In this document: piece after piece, positions 1 to 8,209 of the stretch
Position numbering within the stretch: position 1 is the first letter of the stretch
How the letters are laid out: each line of letters begins with the position of its first letter
Assembly (NCBI RefSeq): GCF_003703975.1
Contig: NZ_QTJY01000004.1
Coordinates: forward strand, 186,001-250,000
DNA length: 64,000 bases
Direction: 5' to 3'
From: Larkinella soli
GTDB lineage: Bacteria; Bacteroidota; Bacteroidia; Cytophagales; Spirosomataceae
The notes under the pieces: model-generated
What the model was told of the DNA's origin: nothing
Database searches by the model: none
The model's input: the letters and a program-made list of their open reading frames with translations, nothing else
Made by a program: the position numbers and the translations under genes

Positions 1-738
1 GGCCCCGCGGCCCAGAATCCGGCTCATGCCGATCACCAGAAAGCCCCGGAACATCAGCTCCGTCGGGACGAAATCCCAGCCGTAGGCCAGTTCATAAATG
101 ACGGCCGTTACCCAGGTCGGTACGTTGAAAAACTCGTCGGCTTCGGTGTCCCGGTAGGTAGGGTAGGTTTCCAGAAAGGAGGGCTGGAAAGAGGCATAGG
201 TGATCAGCGGAGCCATGCAGAGCAGCAGGATGAAGTAGATCCGCAGCCCCTTCCATTTGGGCCGCATCCCATAGAAGCCGTTTTTCTCCTTTTCCGCAAA
301 CCAGTAAAACAGCAGCAGCGGCAGCAGCACCGTCACCAGCGAGTGCAGGTTGCGCAGGCAGTAGAAGGCGAAACGGTAAATCGCGCCGTCCAGTAGCCGG
401 TGACTCCAGTCGTTGAATCCGTAGAACCCGGCATAGACCGCATACACCGCCAGCCCGAACAGGCTATACAGCCAGAAATCCCGCGATTGCCAGACCTCCG
501 TCTGCCCGTGAAACCGGGTCCAGAGGCCCACACCGGTATAGTAGGCGAAGGCATAGAGGAGAAAATAATAGACAATCCGGATGTTTTGGCCCCGGTAGGC
601 GTCGATGTAGGAATCCTCGAAATCGAGGTAGTAATTCAGACCGATGCAGGCGGCCAGAAAGACCGCAGTCACGGCATACAGGTCCGGGCGGAAATCGGCT
701 TTCAGGTAGTCACGGAGGTAACGGATGATCGTACGCAT
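1..738 (-). CDS. CPBP-like polytopic membrane protein (partial, runs off the window start)
   Basis: The reading frame starts at an ATG at 736-738 and stays open for 246 codons to the window edge, so the C-terminus is missing. It is strongly hydrophobic, with about five or six membrane segments (for example around residues 20-38 and the stretch LVTVLLPLLLFYWFA). Near the cut end is PTELMFRGFLVIGM (about 225-238), which resembles the EExxxR motif of CPBP (CAAX protease/bacteriocin-processing) intramembrane proteins. The first glutamate of the usual EE pair is Thr here. The fold is plausible, but protease activity is uncertain because the later His motifs lie outside the window and one motif-1 residue differs. 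Confidence 0.6.
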   Translation of the reverse strand, partial: MRTIIRYLRDYLKADFRPDLYAVTAVFLAACIGLNYYLDFEDSYIDAYRGQNIRIVYYFLLYAFAYYTGVGLWTRFHGQTEVWQSRDFWLYSLFGLAVYAVYAGFYGFNDWSHRLLDGAIYRFAFYCLRNLHSLVTVLLPLLLFYWFAEKEKNGFYGMRPKWKGLRIYFILLLCMAPLITYASFQPSFLETYPTYRDTEADEFFNVPTWVTAVIYELAYGWDFVPTELMFRGFLVIGMSRILGRGA

Positions 739-840
739 GGCGGCCCGAAATTGGCACAATCCGGACAGGAAACCAACCAGCCCACGCTTGTAAGGATCAG
801 ATGGTTGGCTGAATTGCGGATTCGGTTCGATGAAGCGGTT

Positions 841-1773
841 TCACTGCCCTTCGGCCAGCTGGTTCACCAGCGCCGGCACTTCGGGTTCTCCTTTGAAAAA
901 CGCGCCTTTTTTGCCGCGCGTCAGCGCCCAGCGGTGCAGCCAGGAAATGCCGCCCCGGCCCACATACCGGTCTTCCGAGCGGTACGCTTCGTCTTTCAGG
1001 GCATCTTCTAAAGAGATAAACGAATAACCCCGGTTTTTCAGCCGGCGCAGCAGCTCACCGAAATAATGGGCGTTGATGCTGTTGGCATGAATCAGCAGCG
1101 TCTGCGGAATCTGCCGCCCGAACAGCGAGTCGGTCTGCGCTTCGTAATACCCGACCACAGCCGTCATATAGTCCAGATACTGCCGCCCGACTTCTCCGGC
1201 CGTTGCCGTATCCCCTTTCAGCAGGGCTTTGTCGAAGGCCAGCGAAAACAGGTAATCGGAGTTATCGACCGTGACGGGCGCTTCGCGGTATTGGTGCTGC
1301 ACCAGAAAGCGTTCCAGCGAATCTTTCTTACCGGGCGTGTCGCCTTTCCGCAGAAAGGGGTGCCGGAAATACCGGAACGGTTTTCCCTGCCGGCTGACTA
1401 AATCCCGCGTGATCTTCTCCCCGCCGGAAACGTCGTCGAGGTATTCCCGAATCGATATCCGGTTGAGGTCTTTATGCGCGAACGTGTGGTTACCCAGTTC
1501 ATAGCCGGCCTCCAGCCACTGCTTCAGGATGGCAACCTGGTCCGGGTCGGGCGCGCCGTCGCGGTAAAGCCACTGCGAAACTACGAAGCCGATGGCCGGA
1601 ACCTGGTACTCCCGGAAGTGATGCAGCAGCCGCCGGGTCATGGCCATCCGGTCGGCGGGTGTCCGGTAAAATCGGGAAACCGTGGGCAGATCGTCGACCG
1701 TGACGACGATTTGTTTCTGGGCCTGGAGGGAAAAAGCCGTCGGCAGGCAGAGGAGGAGAAGCCAAAAGCGCAT
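841..1773 (-). CDS. Exported polysaccharide deacetylase family protein
   Basis: This is a 310-residue protein. The start is placed at the ATG at 1771-1773 because it opens with a clean signal peptide (MRFWLLLLCLPTAFSLQAQ); the 45 extra codons upstream would bury it. The NodB-homology motifs are visible: TVDDLP (Asp27-Asp28) and NHTFAHKDL (His96, His100), which together form the metal-binding D-H-H set of carbohydrate esterase family 4. The expected role is metal-dependent removal of N- or O-acetyl groups from a periplasmic or surface glycan. The substrate cannot be read from the sequence. It is transcribed divergently from the EamA transporter, with a 76-bp gap between the start codons. Confidence 0.85.
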   Translation of the reverse strand: MRFWLLLLCLPTAFSLQAQKQIVVTVDDLPTVSRFYRTPADRMAMTRRLLHHFREYQVPAIGFVVSQWLYRDGAPDPDQVAILKQWLEAGYELGNHTFAHKDLNRISIREYLDDVSGGEKITRDLVSRQGKPFRYFRHPFLRKGDTPGKKDSLERFLVQHQYREAPVTVDNSDYLFSLAFDKALLKGDTATAGEVGRQYLDYMTAVVGYYEAQTDSLFGRQIPQTLLIHANSINAHYFGELLRRLKNRGYSFISLEDALKDEAYRSEDRYVGRGGISWLHRWALTRGKKGAFFKGEPEVPALVNQLAEGQ

Positions 1774-1849
1774 CGGTTTTCGGGCGGAGGTTTGGCGCAA
1801 AGATGGGCAAACTATTTCAAATGTTCCGGCAATCGCTATACTTGTAACC

Positions 1850-2743
1850 ATGTTACTGTTTATCATCACGCTTACCACCCTGGCCGTAATCATCCGGATC
1901 GTGGCCAATCCGCTTTCGAACGTTTTTCAGAAGCAGCTCACCCAGCGGTCGGCCGAACCGCTCTTCGTAACCTCGGCCACCTACGGTTTTCTGAGCCTGC
2001 TCAGCCTGTTTTTCTGGAAGGACATCTCTCTGACGGCCCTTTCGCCGGCTTTCTGGTACAACGCGTTGATCGTCAGTATTCTGGCGGTATTGGGCAATGT
2101 GTTTCTGGTACGGGCGCTCCGGACGGGCGACCTCTCGGTGCTGGGGCCGGTCAACGCCTACAAGTCCGTTGTCAGCATCGTGTTCGGGATCGTTCTGCTG
2201 AACGAGGTGCCGAGCTGGCTCGGGCTGCTCGGCGTCGCGCTGATCGTGGCCGGCAGTTACTTCGTGCTGGGGTCCGGCCGGTTGGAAGGCGGTTTTTCCT
2301 GGCAGCTGCTCCGCCGGCCCGAAATCCAGCTGCGGCTGGCGGCTCTGGTCTGTTCGGCCATCGAAGCGGTATTCATCAAACGGGCCATGCTGCTGTCTTC
2401 CGCCGTTACGACCTTCGTGTTCTGGTGTGTGCTGGGGTTCGTTCTTTCGCTCGTCTGGGTCGGGGTGGCGCTGCGGGGCCGGTGGCAGGAACAGGTCCGG
2501 TTGCTGTTTTCCCAGAAAATCACCTACCTGGCTCTGTTTCTCTCCGTGGGCCTGATGCAGTTTTCGACCAATGTGGCCTTCGACGGAACACAGGTCGGCT
2601 ACGCGCTGGCCCTGTTTCAGACTTCCGCGCTGCTGAGCGTTCTGTTTGGATATCAGTTTTTTAAGGAAAAGAATATCCTGCCGAAGCTGATCGGCGCGGC
2701 CATCATGGTGACGGGTGCGGCTTTGATCGTCGTGTTTAAATAA
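1850..2743 (+). CDS. EamA/DMT-family transporter
   Basis: This is a 298-residue, almost wholly hydrophobic protein with about ten membrane helices in two EamA-like halves, typical for drug/metabolite transporters. The start at 1850 (MLLFIITLTTLAVIIRIVANP) gives a helix at the N-terminus; a longer upstream frame reads into the divergent gene's region and looks non-coding. A first-half pattern with LNEVPSWLGLLGVALIVAGSY matches the conserved EamA repeat end, and a similar pattern (FFKEKNILPKLIGAAIMVTGA) closes the second half. The substrate is unknown. The next gene begins 4 bp after the stop, so co-transcription with the acyl-CoA dehydrogenase is possible. Confidence 0.85.
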   Translation: MLLFIITLTTLAVIIRIVANPLSNVFQKQLTQRSAEPLFVTSATYGFLSLLSLFFWKDISLTALSPAFWYNALIVSILAVLGNVFLVRALRTGDLSVLGPVNAYKSVVSIVFGIVLLNEVPSWLGLLGVALIVAGSYFVLGSGRLEGGFSWQLLRRPEIQLRLAALVCSAIEAVFIKRAMLLSSAVTTFVFWCVLGFVLSLVWVGVALRGRWQEQVRLLFSQKITYLALFLSVGLMQFSTNVAFDGTQVGYALALFQTSALLSVLFGYQFFKEKNILPKLIGAAIMVTGAALIVVFK

Positions 2744-2747
2744 TCGT

Positions 2748-3965
2748 ATGGAAGACCTCTTCGCCACCGACCAAACCCGCGACCTGGTGCCCCGCATCCG
2801 GGCCTTCGTCGAAACCGAACTGTTTCCGCTGGAAACGGCCGAGTACCTGACCGGGCGGTTTTCCAGGGTGGCCGCGTTGCTGGACCAGAAGCGCGATCTG
2901 GTCAAAAAAGCCGGCCTGTGGGGGCTGCAACTCGGGGCCGGAGAGGGCGGGCCGGGGCTAACGCTCTGCGAGTTCGGGCAGGTCAGCGAGGTGATGGCCG
3001 CGAGCCCGTTCGGGCATTATACGTTCAACTGCCAGGCTCCCGACATCGGGAACATGGAACTGATGCACCGGCACGCGTCCGATGCGCTCAAAAGCCGGTA
3101 TCTGGAACCCCTCCGCGACGGCCGTATCCGGTCCTGTTTTGCCATGACCGAACCTGAATTTGCCGGTTCGAACCCCACCCGGCTCGGAACCACGGCCGTT
3201 CGGGAAGGCGACGACTATGTGATCGACGGCCATAAATGGTTTACGTCTTCGGCCGACGGGGCGGCTTTTGCCGTCGTCATGGCCGTGACCAACCCGGAGG
3301 CCCCGGCCCACCGGCGGGCGAGCATAATCGTGGTGCCGACCGACACCCCTGGTTTTCAGCGGGTTCGGAACCTGTCCATCATGGGTGACCCCGGCGACCA
3401 CTGGGGTAGTCACGCGGAGGTGCGTCTGGCCGACGTGCGGGTGCCGGTTGCAAACCGGATCGGGGAGGAGGGTATGGGCTTCGTGCTGGCGCAGGAGCGG
3501 CTGGGGCCGGGCCGGATTCACCACTGCATGCGCTGGATCGGCATCAGCGAACGCTGTTTCGACCTGATGTGCCGCCGGGCGGCTTCCCGCGAGATCGAAA
3601 CCGGCGTGATGCTGGGCGAAAAGCAGTTTATTCAGGGATTCATTGCCGAAAGCCGCGCCGAAATCGATGCCGCCCGGCTGATGGTGCTGCGGACGGCCCG
3701 CAACATTGACCGGTATGGAGCAGCAGGAGTTCGGAACGAAATTTCGGCCATCAAATTTTTTGTCGCCAACGTGATGCTGAAGGTCGTGGACCGCACGATC
3801 CAGACCTACGGAGCCATGGGCATCACCGACGACCTGCTGCCGGCCTGGTATTACCGCCACGAACGGGGCGCCCGCATTTACGACGGGGCCGACGAGGTCC
3901 ACAAGTCCGCCCTGGCGCGAAGCATTCTGAAGGAATACGGTCTGGAGATAAAAAAGAAGCCATGA
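2748..3965 (+). CDS. Acyl-CoA dehydrogenase, ACAD10/ACAD11-like
   Basis: This is a 405-residue flavin acyl-CoA dehydrogenase. The FAD/substrate loop CFAMTEPEFAGSNPT and the GHKWFTSSADGAA segment are visible in the middle domain. Where most family members carry the catalytic Glu in an IYEGT motif, this one has RIYDGADEVH (Asp at about residue 379). As I recall the family, this Asp form (DGPDEVH) is typical of ACAD10/ACAD11 and their bacterial relatives. Its stop overlaps the start of the next gene in an ATGA, so the two are translationally coupled. That partner is the kinase-like half found fused to this domain in animals. The substrate is inferred to be a branched or 4-hydroxy acyl-CoA. Confidence 0.88.
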   Translation: MEDLFATDQTRDLVPRIRAFVETELFPLETAEYLTGRFSRVAALLDQKRDLVKKAGLWGLQLGAGEGGPGLTLCEFGQVSEVMAASPFGHYTFNCQAPDIGNMELMHRHASDALKSRYLEPLRDGRIRSCFAMTEPEFAGSNPTRLGTTAVREGDDYVIDGHKWFTSSADGAAFAVVMAVTNPEAPAHRRASIIVVPTDTPGFQRVRNLSIMGDPGDHWGSHAEVRLADVRVPVANRIGEEGMGFVLAQERLGPGRIHHCMRWIGISERCFDLMCRRAASREIETGVMLGEKQFIQGFIAESRAEIDAARLMVLRTARNIDRYGAAGVRNEISAIKFFVANVMLKVVDRTIQTYGAMGITDDLLPAWYYRHERGARIYDGADEVHKSALARSILKEYGLEIKKKP

Positions 3966-5038
3966 ACCCCGACTCCGCTTCCCGAATCCGACCCGGCGAA
4001 GAACTCGACCAGGCTCACCTGAATAATTATCTGGCGACGGTGGTACCCGGCTTCGGCCGGCTGACCGCCATCGCCCAGTTTCCGGGCGGTTATTCCAACC
4101 TGACGTATCTGCTGACGGCCCTTACAAACGCTTCCGTGTCAGTGGAATATGTGCTTCGGCGGCCGCCGTTCGGGGCCAAAGACATCAAAGGCGGCCACGA
4201 CATGGGCCGTGAATACCGGGTGTTGACGCTGCTGCATTCGGCCGGTTACCGTTCTGCGCCGGAACCGGTGGTTTTCTGCGAGGACGATGCGGTCATCGGT
4301 GCACCTTTTTACGTCATGAAACGGGTGCCCGGCGTCATTCTGCGGGCCGGCAGCCCGTCGGCATTGAACCTCCCTGCCGAAACGATGCGCCGGTTGTCCG
4401 AAGCGCTGGTCGATCAGCTGGTGGCGCTTCATGCACTGGACATCCACGGATCAGGGCTGGTACAGCTGGGCAAACCGGAGGGTTACATCCGGCGGCAGGT
4501 GGAGGGCTGGCACCGGCGGTATCAGGCCGCCCAGACCGACGAACTGCCCGTTATGGACAAACTCGCCCGGTGGCTGGATGCCCAATTGCCGCCCGAACAG
4601 GCGCCGACGCTGCTGCACAACGACTATAAATATGACAACGTGGTGCTGAACAGGACGGACCTGACGCAGATCGAAGCGCTGCTCGACTGGGAGATGTGTA
4701 CGGTCGGCGACCCGCGCATGGATGTCGGCACGGCTCTTTCCTACTGGTCGGAAACCGGCGACGGGCCGTTCGAGAAGTCGTTCAACCTGAGCTGGCTGCC
4801 GGGCAACCTGACGCGCCGGGAGGTAGTCGAAAGATACGGGGCCGGCAGCGGCCGTGATTTGTCCCGGATTTTGTATTTTTACGTATTCGGTCTGTTCAAA
4901 AACGCAGTGGTGATGCAGCAGATTTACGGACGCTACCGGCGCGGACTGACCCGCGACCCGCGCTTCGCCGGCCTGTTGACCGGCGTTCGTACACTGGCCG
5001 CCAAAGCCGCCACCGCCATCGAAACCGACCGCTTATAA
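3962..5038 (+). CDS. Phosphotransferase family protein (APH-type kinase), ACAD10/11 N-domain-like
   Basis: This is a 358-residue protein of the aminoglycoside phosphotransferase/choline kinase fold. The catalytic loop LLHNDYKYDN (His219, Asp221, Asn226) and the metal-binding LLDWEMCTVGDP (Asp242) are intact, as is an N-terminal GGYSNLTYLL nucleotide-loop-like segment near residues 42-51. The start overlaps the previous acyl-CoA dehydrogenase stop by 4 bp (ATGA). In vertebrates the same kinase-like and dehydrogenase modules are one polypeptide (ACAD10/11), so the likely job is phosphorylating a hydroxyacyl-CoA for its partner rather than antibiotic resistance. The next gene, another acyl-CoA dehydrogenase, follows after 24 bp. 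Confidence 0.85.
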   Translation: MNPDSASRIRPGEELDQAHLNNYLATVVPGFGRLTAIAQFPGGYSNLTYLLTALTNASVSVEYVLRRPPFGAKDIKGGHDMGREYRVLTLLHSAGYRSAPEPVVFCEDDAVIGAPFYVMKRVPGVILRAGSPSALNLPAETMRRLSEALVDQLVALHALDIHGSGLVQLGKPEGYIRRQVEGWHRRYQAAQTDELPVMDKLARWLDAQLPPEQAPTLLHNDYKYDNVVLNRTDLTQIEALLDWEMCTVGDPRMDVGTALSYWSETGDGPFEKSFNLSWLPGNLTRREVVERYGAGSGRDLSRILYFYVFGLFKNAVVMQQIYGRYRRGLTRDPRFAGLLTGVRTLAAKAATAIETDRL

Positions 5039-5062
5039 TTTCACTCATCAACAACAGAACCT

Positions 5063-6232
5063 ATGGCTTCGACCACCCTTGAACTGAACGGTTTGAATTT
5101 CAATTTAACGGAAGAACATATGGCCGTGCGGGATGCGGCCCGGGATTTTGCGCAGAACGAACTGCTGCCCGGCGTCATCGAGCGCGACAGCCAGGCAAAA
5201 TTTCCGACGGAACAGGTCCGTCGTATGGGCGAACTGGGTTTTCTGGGCATGATGGTTTCGCCCGATTATGGCGGGGGCGGCATGGATACGGTGTCGTATG
5301 TGATCGCGATGGAGGAAATATCCAGGGTGGACGCTTCCAGTTCAGTCATCATGTCGGTCAATAACTCGCTGGTCTGCTGGGGGCTGGAGATGTTCGGCAC
5401 CGAAGCGCAGAAGCAGAACTATCTGACGCGGCTGGCAACGGGTGAGGTCATCGGCGCTTTCTGCCTTTCCGAGCCGGAAGCCGGTTCGGACGCCACCTCG
5501 CAGCACACCACCGCCACCGACCAGGGCGACCATTACCTGCTGAACGGCACTAAAAACTGGATCACCAACGGCGGCTCGGCCGCCGTTTATTTGGTGATGG
5601 CCCAGACTGACGCCGAAAAGCGGCACCGCGGTATCAACTGCCTGATCGTCGAGAAGGACCAGCCCGGTTTTGTGGTCGGTAAAAAAGAAGACAAGCTGGG
5701 CATCCGGGCTTCGGACACCCACTCGCTGATGTTCACGGACGTCAAAGTGCCGAAGGAAAACCGCATCGGCGACGACGGGTTCGGGTTCAAGTTTGCCATG
5801 TCGACGCTGAACGGCGGCCGCATCGGGATTGCCGCCCAGGCACTCGGCATTGCCGCCGGAGCCTATGAACTGGCCCTGGCTTACGCGCAGGAACGGAAAT
5901 CATTCGGAAAAAAGATTTTCGAGCATCAGGCCATCCAGTTCAAGCTGGCCGAAATGGCGACGAAGATCGAAGCGGCCCGGCTGCTGGTGTACAAGGCGGC
6001 CCGGCTGAAAGATGAACACAAGGACTACGTGCAGGCGGCCGCCATGGCCAAACTGTTCGCGTCGGATGTGGCGATGTGGGCGACGACGGAAGCCGTTCAG
6101 ATTCACGGAGGATACGGTTATGTGAAAGAATTTCACGTAGAGCGGATGATGCGGGACGCCAAAATCACCCAGATTTATGAAGGTACGTCGGAAATACAAA
6201 AACTGGTTATAGCCCGAGAGCTGGTTAAATAG
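5063..6232 (+). CDS. Acyl-CoA dehydrogenase (short-chain type)
   Basis: This is a 389-residue canonical acyl-CoA dehydrogenase. It has FCLSEPEAGSDA and GTKNWITNGG for FAD binding, RKSFGKKIFEHQAIQFKLAEM in the C-terminal helical domain, and the catalytic base in IYEGTSEIQ (Glu at about 373). Length and motifs match the butyryl/short-chain group; it oxidises the alpha-beta bond of an acyl-CoA and passes electrons to ETF. It sits 24 bp behind the kinase gene and probably shares its transcript. The chain length cannot be fixed from sequence alone. Confidence 0.93.
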   Translation: MASTTLELNGLNFNLTEEHMAVRDAARDFAQNELLPGVIERDSQAKFPTEQVRRMGELGFLGMMVSPDYGGGGMDTVSYVIAMEEISRVDASSSVIMSVNNSLVCWGLEMFGTEAQKQNYLTRLATGEVIGAFCLSEPEAGSDATSQHTTATDQGDHYLLNGTKNWITNGGSAAVYLVMAQTDAEKRHRGINCLIVEKDQPGFVVGKKEDKLGIRASDTHSLMFTDVKVPKENRIGDDGFGFKFAMSTLNGGRIGIAAQALGIAAGAYELALAYAQERKSFGKKIFEHQAIQFKLAEMATKIEAARLLVYKAARLKDEHKDYVQAAAMAKLFASDVAMWATTEAVQIHGGYGYVKEFHVERMMRDAKITQIYEGTSEIQKLVIARELVK

Positions 6233-6332
6233 AACTTTTTCGCCTTTTACACAATTTTTTCAAAAAAGACGCGCGTTGCCTTGTAGGTGACGCGCAATTT
6301 TTTTTATCTTTTCGCAAGAATCATTGTTGTAT

Positions 6333-6358
6333 TAGATTTGTACAATTTATTAGTTTTG
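6333..6358 (+). promoter_or_regulatory. Two candidate Bacteroidota -7 boxes upstream of the AraC gene
   Basis: TAGATTTG (6333-6340) and TAGTTTTG (6351-6358) both match the TAnnTTTG -7 consensus of Bacteroidota. The second has a TTG at 6327-6329, 21 bp upstream. Both lie in the AT-rich 172-bp gap between the acyl-CoA dehydrogenase and the AraC gene, so the regulator probably has its own promoter. Confidence 0.5.
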
Positions 6359-6404
6359 TGCAAATTTGCATCAGCAATACCTGTAGATACATCTCTTTCA
6401 CCGT

Positions 6405-7331
6405 ATGGAAGACTATAATAAAATAATCGAATCGCTGGGTGTAAAATTCATTAAAGCCCGAAATATCCGCATTTTACAGCCTATAACCATCAAAAACTAC
6501 TACGACGTCGAGAACTCTCTGACGATTCTCTACAACGGGGAAGTCTCCTTCGGTGACGAGAAAGTAAAGGTGGAAGTGGGCGATATGCTGTTCATCCCGG
6601 GCGGAAAGCACGTCACCGTCACGTACGGAGACTCCTCCCAGCCCAGGACCGTATCGAACGAAGAGTTCATGACGCATCGTGAGCTCTACTTCGAAGCCAA
6701 CCGCGATCCGCAGAAGATCGCCAACATGCCGAATTCGTTCGGGTACGTGTCGTTCGAAGCGAAGGTGTTCGATTCGGTGAACTTCTTCAACTCCCTGGAC
6801 GTACCGCCCTTCATCATCAAGCGGGAAGATTCGCTGGCGCAGACCATCAACCAGATTCTGGCCGAGGATATGCTCGATACGCCGGGGAAAGGCCGAATCA
6901 TCAAGATCAAGACCGAGGAGATCGTGATCGAGGTGATTCGCTACATCCTGAAAAACCGCCTGTTCGTCGAGCAGCTGGTAACCAACAGCACCTACTTCAA
7001 AGACCCGCGTCTGATCGACATTTTTGCCTACATCAAAGATAATCTGGGGGGCGACCTGTCGAACAAGGTGCTGGCCAACGTCGCCAACGTGTCGGAAGAT
7101 TACGTCGGGCAGTATTTCAAGATGCTGACGGGAATCAATCCGCAGGACTACATCGAATACCAGCGGATGGAAGCGGCCGTGGGCCTGCTGCGCACCTCCA
7201 AGAAAAGCATCCGCGCGATCGGTGCCGAGGTAGGTTACAAGGATACGGCGTATTTCTGCCGCCGGTTCAAGATGATGTTCGGAATCCCGGCCGGGAAGAT
7301 GCGCCGTCGGGAGTCGCTGATGAACGTATAA
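6405..7331 (+). CDS. AraC-family transcriptional regulator
   Basis: This is a 308-residue protein with an N-terminal cupin-like sensor part (GDMLFIPGGKHVTV, about residues 63-76) and a C-terminal double helix-turn-helix (about 205-305). The second HTH ends in the AraC signature GYKDTAYFCRRFKMMFGIPAGKMRR. It may be autoregulated or control the upstream fatty-acid genes, but nothing in the sequence proves a target. A very stable hairpin directly follows the stop codon. Confidence 0.88.
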   Translation: MEDYNKIIESLGVKFIKARNIRILQPITIKNYYDVENSLTILYNGEVSFGDEKVKVEVGDMLFIPGGKHVTVTYGDSSQPRTVSNEEFMTHRELYFEANRDPQKIANMPNSFGYVSFEAKVFDSVNFFNSLDVPPFIIKREDSLAQTINQILAEDMLDTPGKGRIIKIKTEEIVIEVIRYILKNRLFVEQLVTNSTYFKDPRLIDIFAYIKDNLGGDLSNKVLANVANVSEDYVGQYFKMLTGINPQDYIEYQRMEAAVGLLRTSKKSIRAIGAEVGYKDTAYFCRRFKMMFGIPAGKMRRRESLMNV

Positions 7332-7340
7332 AAAGAAAAT

Positions 7341-7403
7341 AACAGGGCCGCTGCGGAGAGGCTCCTGTTTACTAAACGGGAGCCTCTCCGCAGCGGCCCT
7401 GTT
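7341..7403. terminator. Long bidirectional hairpin between convergent genes
   Basis: 7341-7371 and 7373-7403 are inverted repeats that pair over 31 positions, with one G-T wobble (t7366/g7378) as the only imperfection. The arm core is ACAGGGCCGCTGCGGAG. The hairpin sits between the stops of the AraC gene and of the convergent GGGP synthase, whose stop codon it touches. It is far longer than an ordinary intrinsic terminator. Confidence 0.8.
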
Positions 7404-8209
7404 TATTGGGCGCTGCGGAGGGCCGGCTGATTGAGGGCCTGGACGGCGGATGCGATTTCCGGTAACAATTCCGGGTCTTTCTCAATCCCGTTGCCCACCA
7501 CGATTACATCGGCTCCGGCCCGCAGGGCGGCCTGTGCCTTTTCGACGGAGTTGATGCCCCCACCCACGATGATCGGCGTATCGACACACTTCCGCACGGC
7601 CCCGATCATTTCCGGCGAGATAGGCCGGCGGGCTCCGCTGCCGGCATCCATGTAAATTAGCTTCAGGCCCAGCATCTCACCGGCCATGGCCGTACAGGCG
7701 GCTACGCTCGGTTTGTCGTACGGAATCGGAGTAGTGTTGCTGATGTAGGAAACCGTCGTCTGAACCCCGCTGTCGATCAGCATATAACCGGTCGGTAAAA
7801 TCTCCAGCCCACTCTGTTTCAGGATGGGGGCGGCAATGACGTGCTGCCCGATCAGAAACTCCGGATTTCGGCCGGAGATCAGAGACAGCAGGAGAATGGC
7901 ATCGGCGGTGGGTTCGATATGCAGGCTATTTCCGGGAAACAGAATCGTGGGGATGTTCGTATACTCCCGAATGGTTTCGATCACCTCCCGCAGGACGAAA
8001 TTGGTGATGAGGCTGCCGCCGACAAAAAAGAAGTCGACCCGGTTTTCGACGCTCCGGATTAAGAGATCCTTAAAAGAGTCTTGCCCGACCTTATCCGGAT
8101 CGAGCAAGACGACAAATGATTTCTGCCCTGTTTCCTTACGGTCACAGAGGGTTGTTAGTAGCGGATGGCGTGTATGGGCTGGTCGCTGTTGGTTGCTGCT
8201 GGGCTGCAT
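7403..8209 (-). CDS. Geranylgeranylglyceryl/heptaprenylglyceryl phosphate synthase family protein
   Basis: This is a 268-residue TIM-barrel prenyltransferase of the GGGP-synthase/PcrB family. It joins a polyprenyl diphosphate to glycerol-1-phosphate through an ether bond. Characteristic pieces are FVVLLDPDKV near the N-terminus, FFFVGGSLIT, ILFPGNS, the glycerol-phosphate loop YMDAGSGARRPIS, and the phosphate-binding IIVGGGINSVEKA and VIVVGNGIEKD. The ATG at 8207-8209 lies inside the end of the upstream gene (about 68 bp overlap). Family N-termini would fit a start near LLTTLCDRK, but no ATG is available there, so the exact start is uncertain. Confidence 0.85.
   Translation of the reverse strand: MQPSSNQQRPAHTRHPLLTTLCDRKETGQKSFVVLLDPDKVGQDSFKDLLIRSVENRVDFFFVGGSLITNFVLREVIETIREYTNIPTILFPGNSLHIEPTADAILLLSLISGRNPEFLIGQHVIAAPILKQSGLEILPTGYMLIDSGVQTTVSYISNTTPIPYDKPSVAACTAMAGEMLGLKLIYMDAGSGARRPISPEMIGAVRKCVDTPIIVGGGINSVEKAQAALRAGADVIVVGNGIEKDPELLPEIASAVQALNQPALRSAQ

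Noticed and set aside
400-1011. Plus-strand frame over the CPBP-like and deacetylase genes
   Set aside because: It lies antisense to two genes with real motifs, has no recognisable domain and is an effect of the GC-rich codon use.
1474-2664. 396-codon plus-strand frame across the deacetylase/EamA region
   Set aside because: Arg/Gly-rich translation in a shifted frame over the EamA gene, whose own frame gives clear membrane helices.
1853-2905. 350-codon minus-strand frame over the EamA gene
   Set aside because: Low-complexity Arg/Gln/Pro translation, antisense to the transporter.
3962-5038. An aminoglycoside resistance gene
   Set aside because: The fold is shared, but the translation coupling to an ACAD10/11-like dehydrogenase points to acyl-CoA metabolism.
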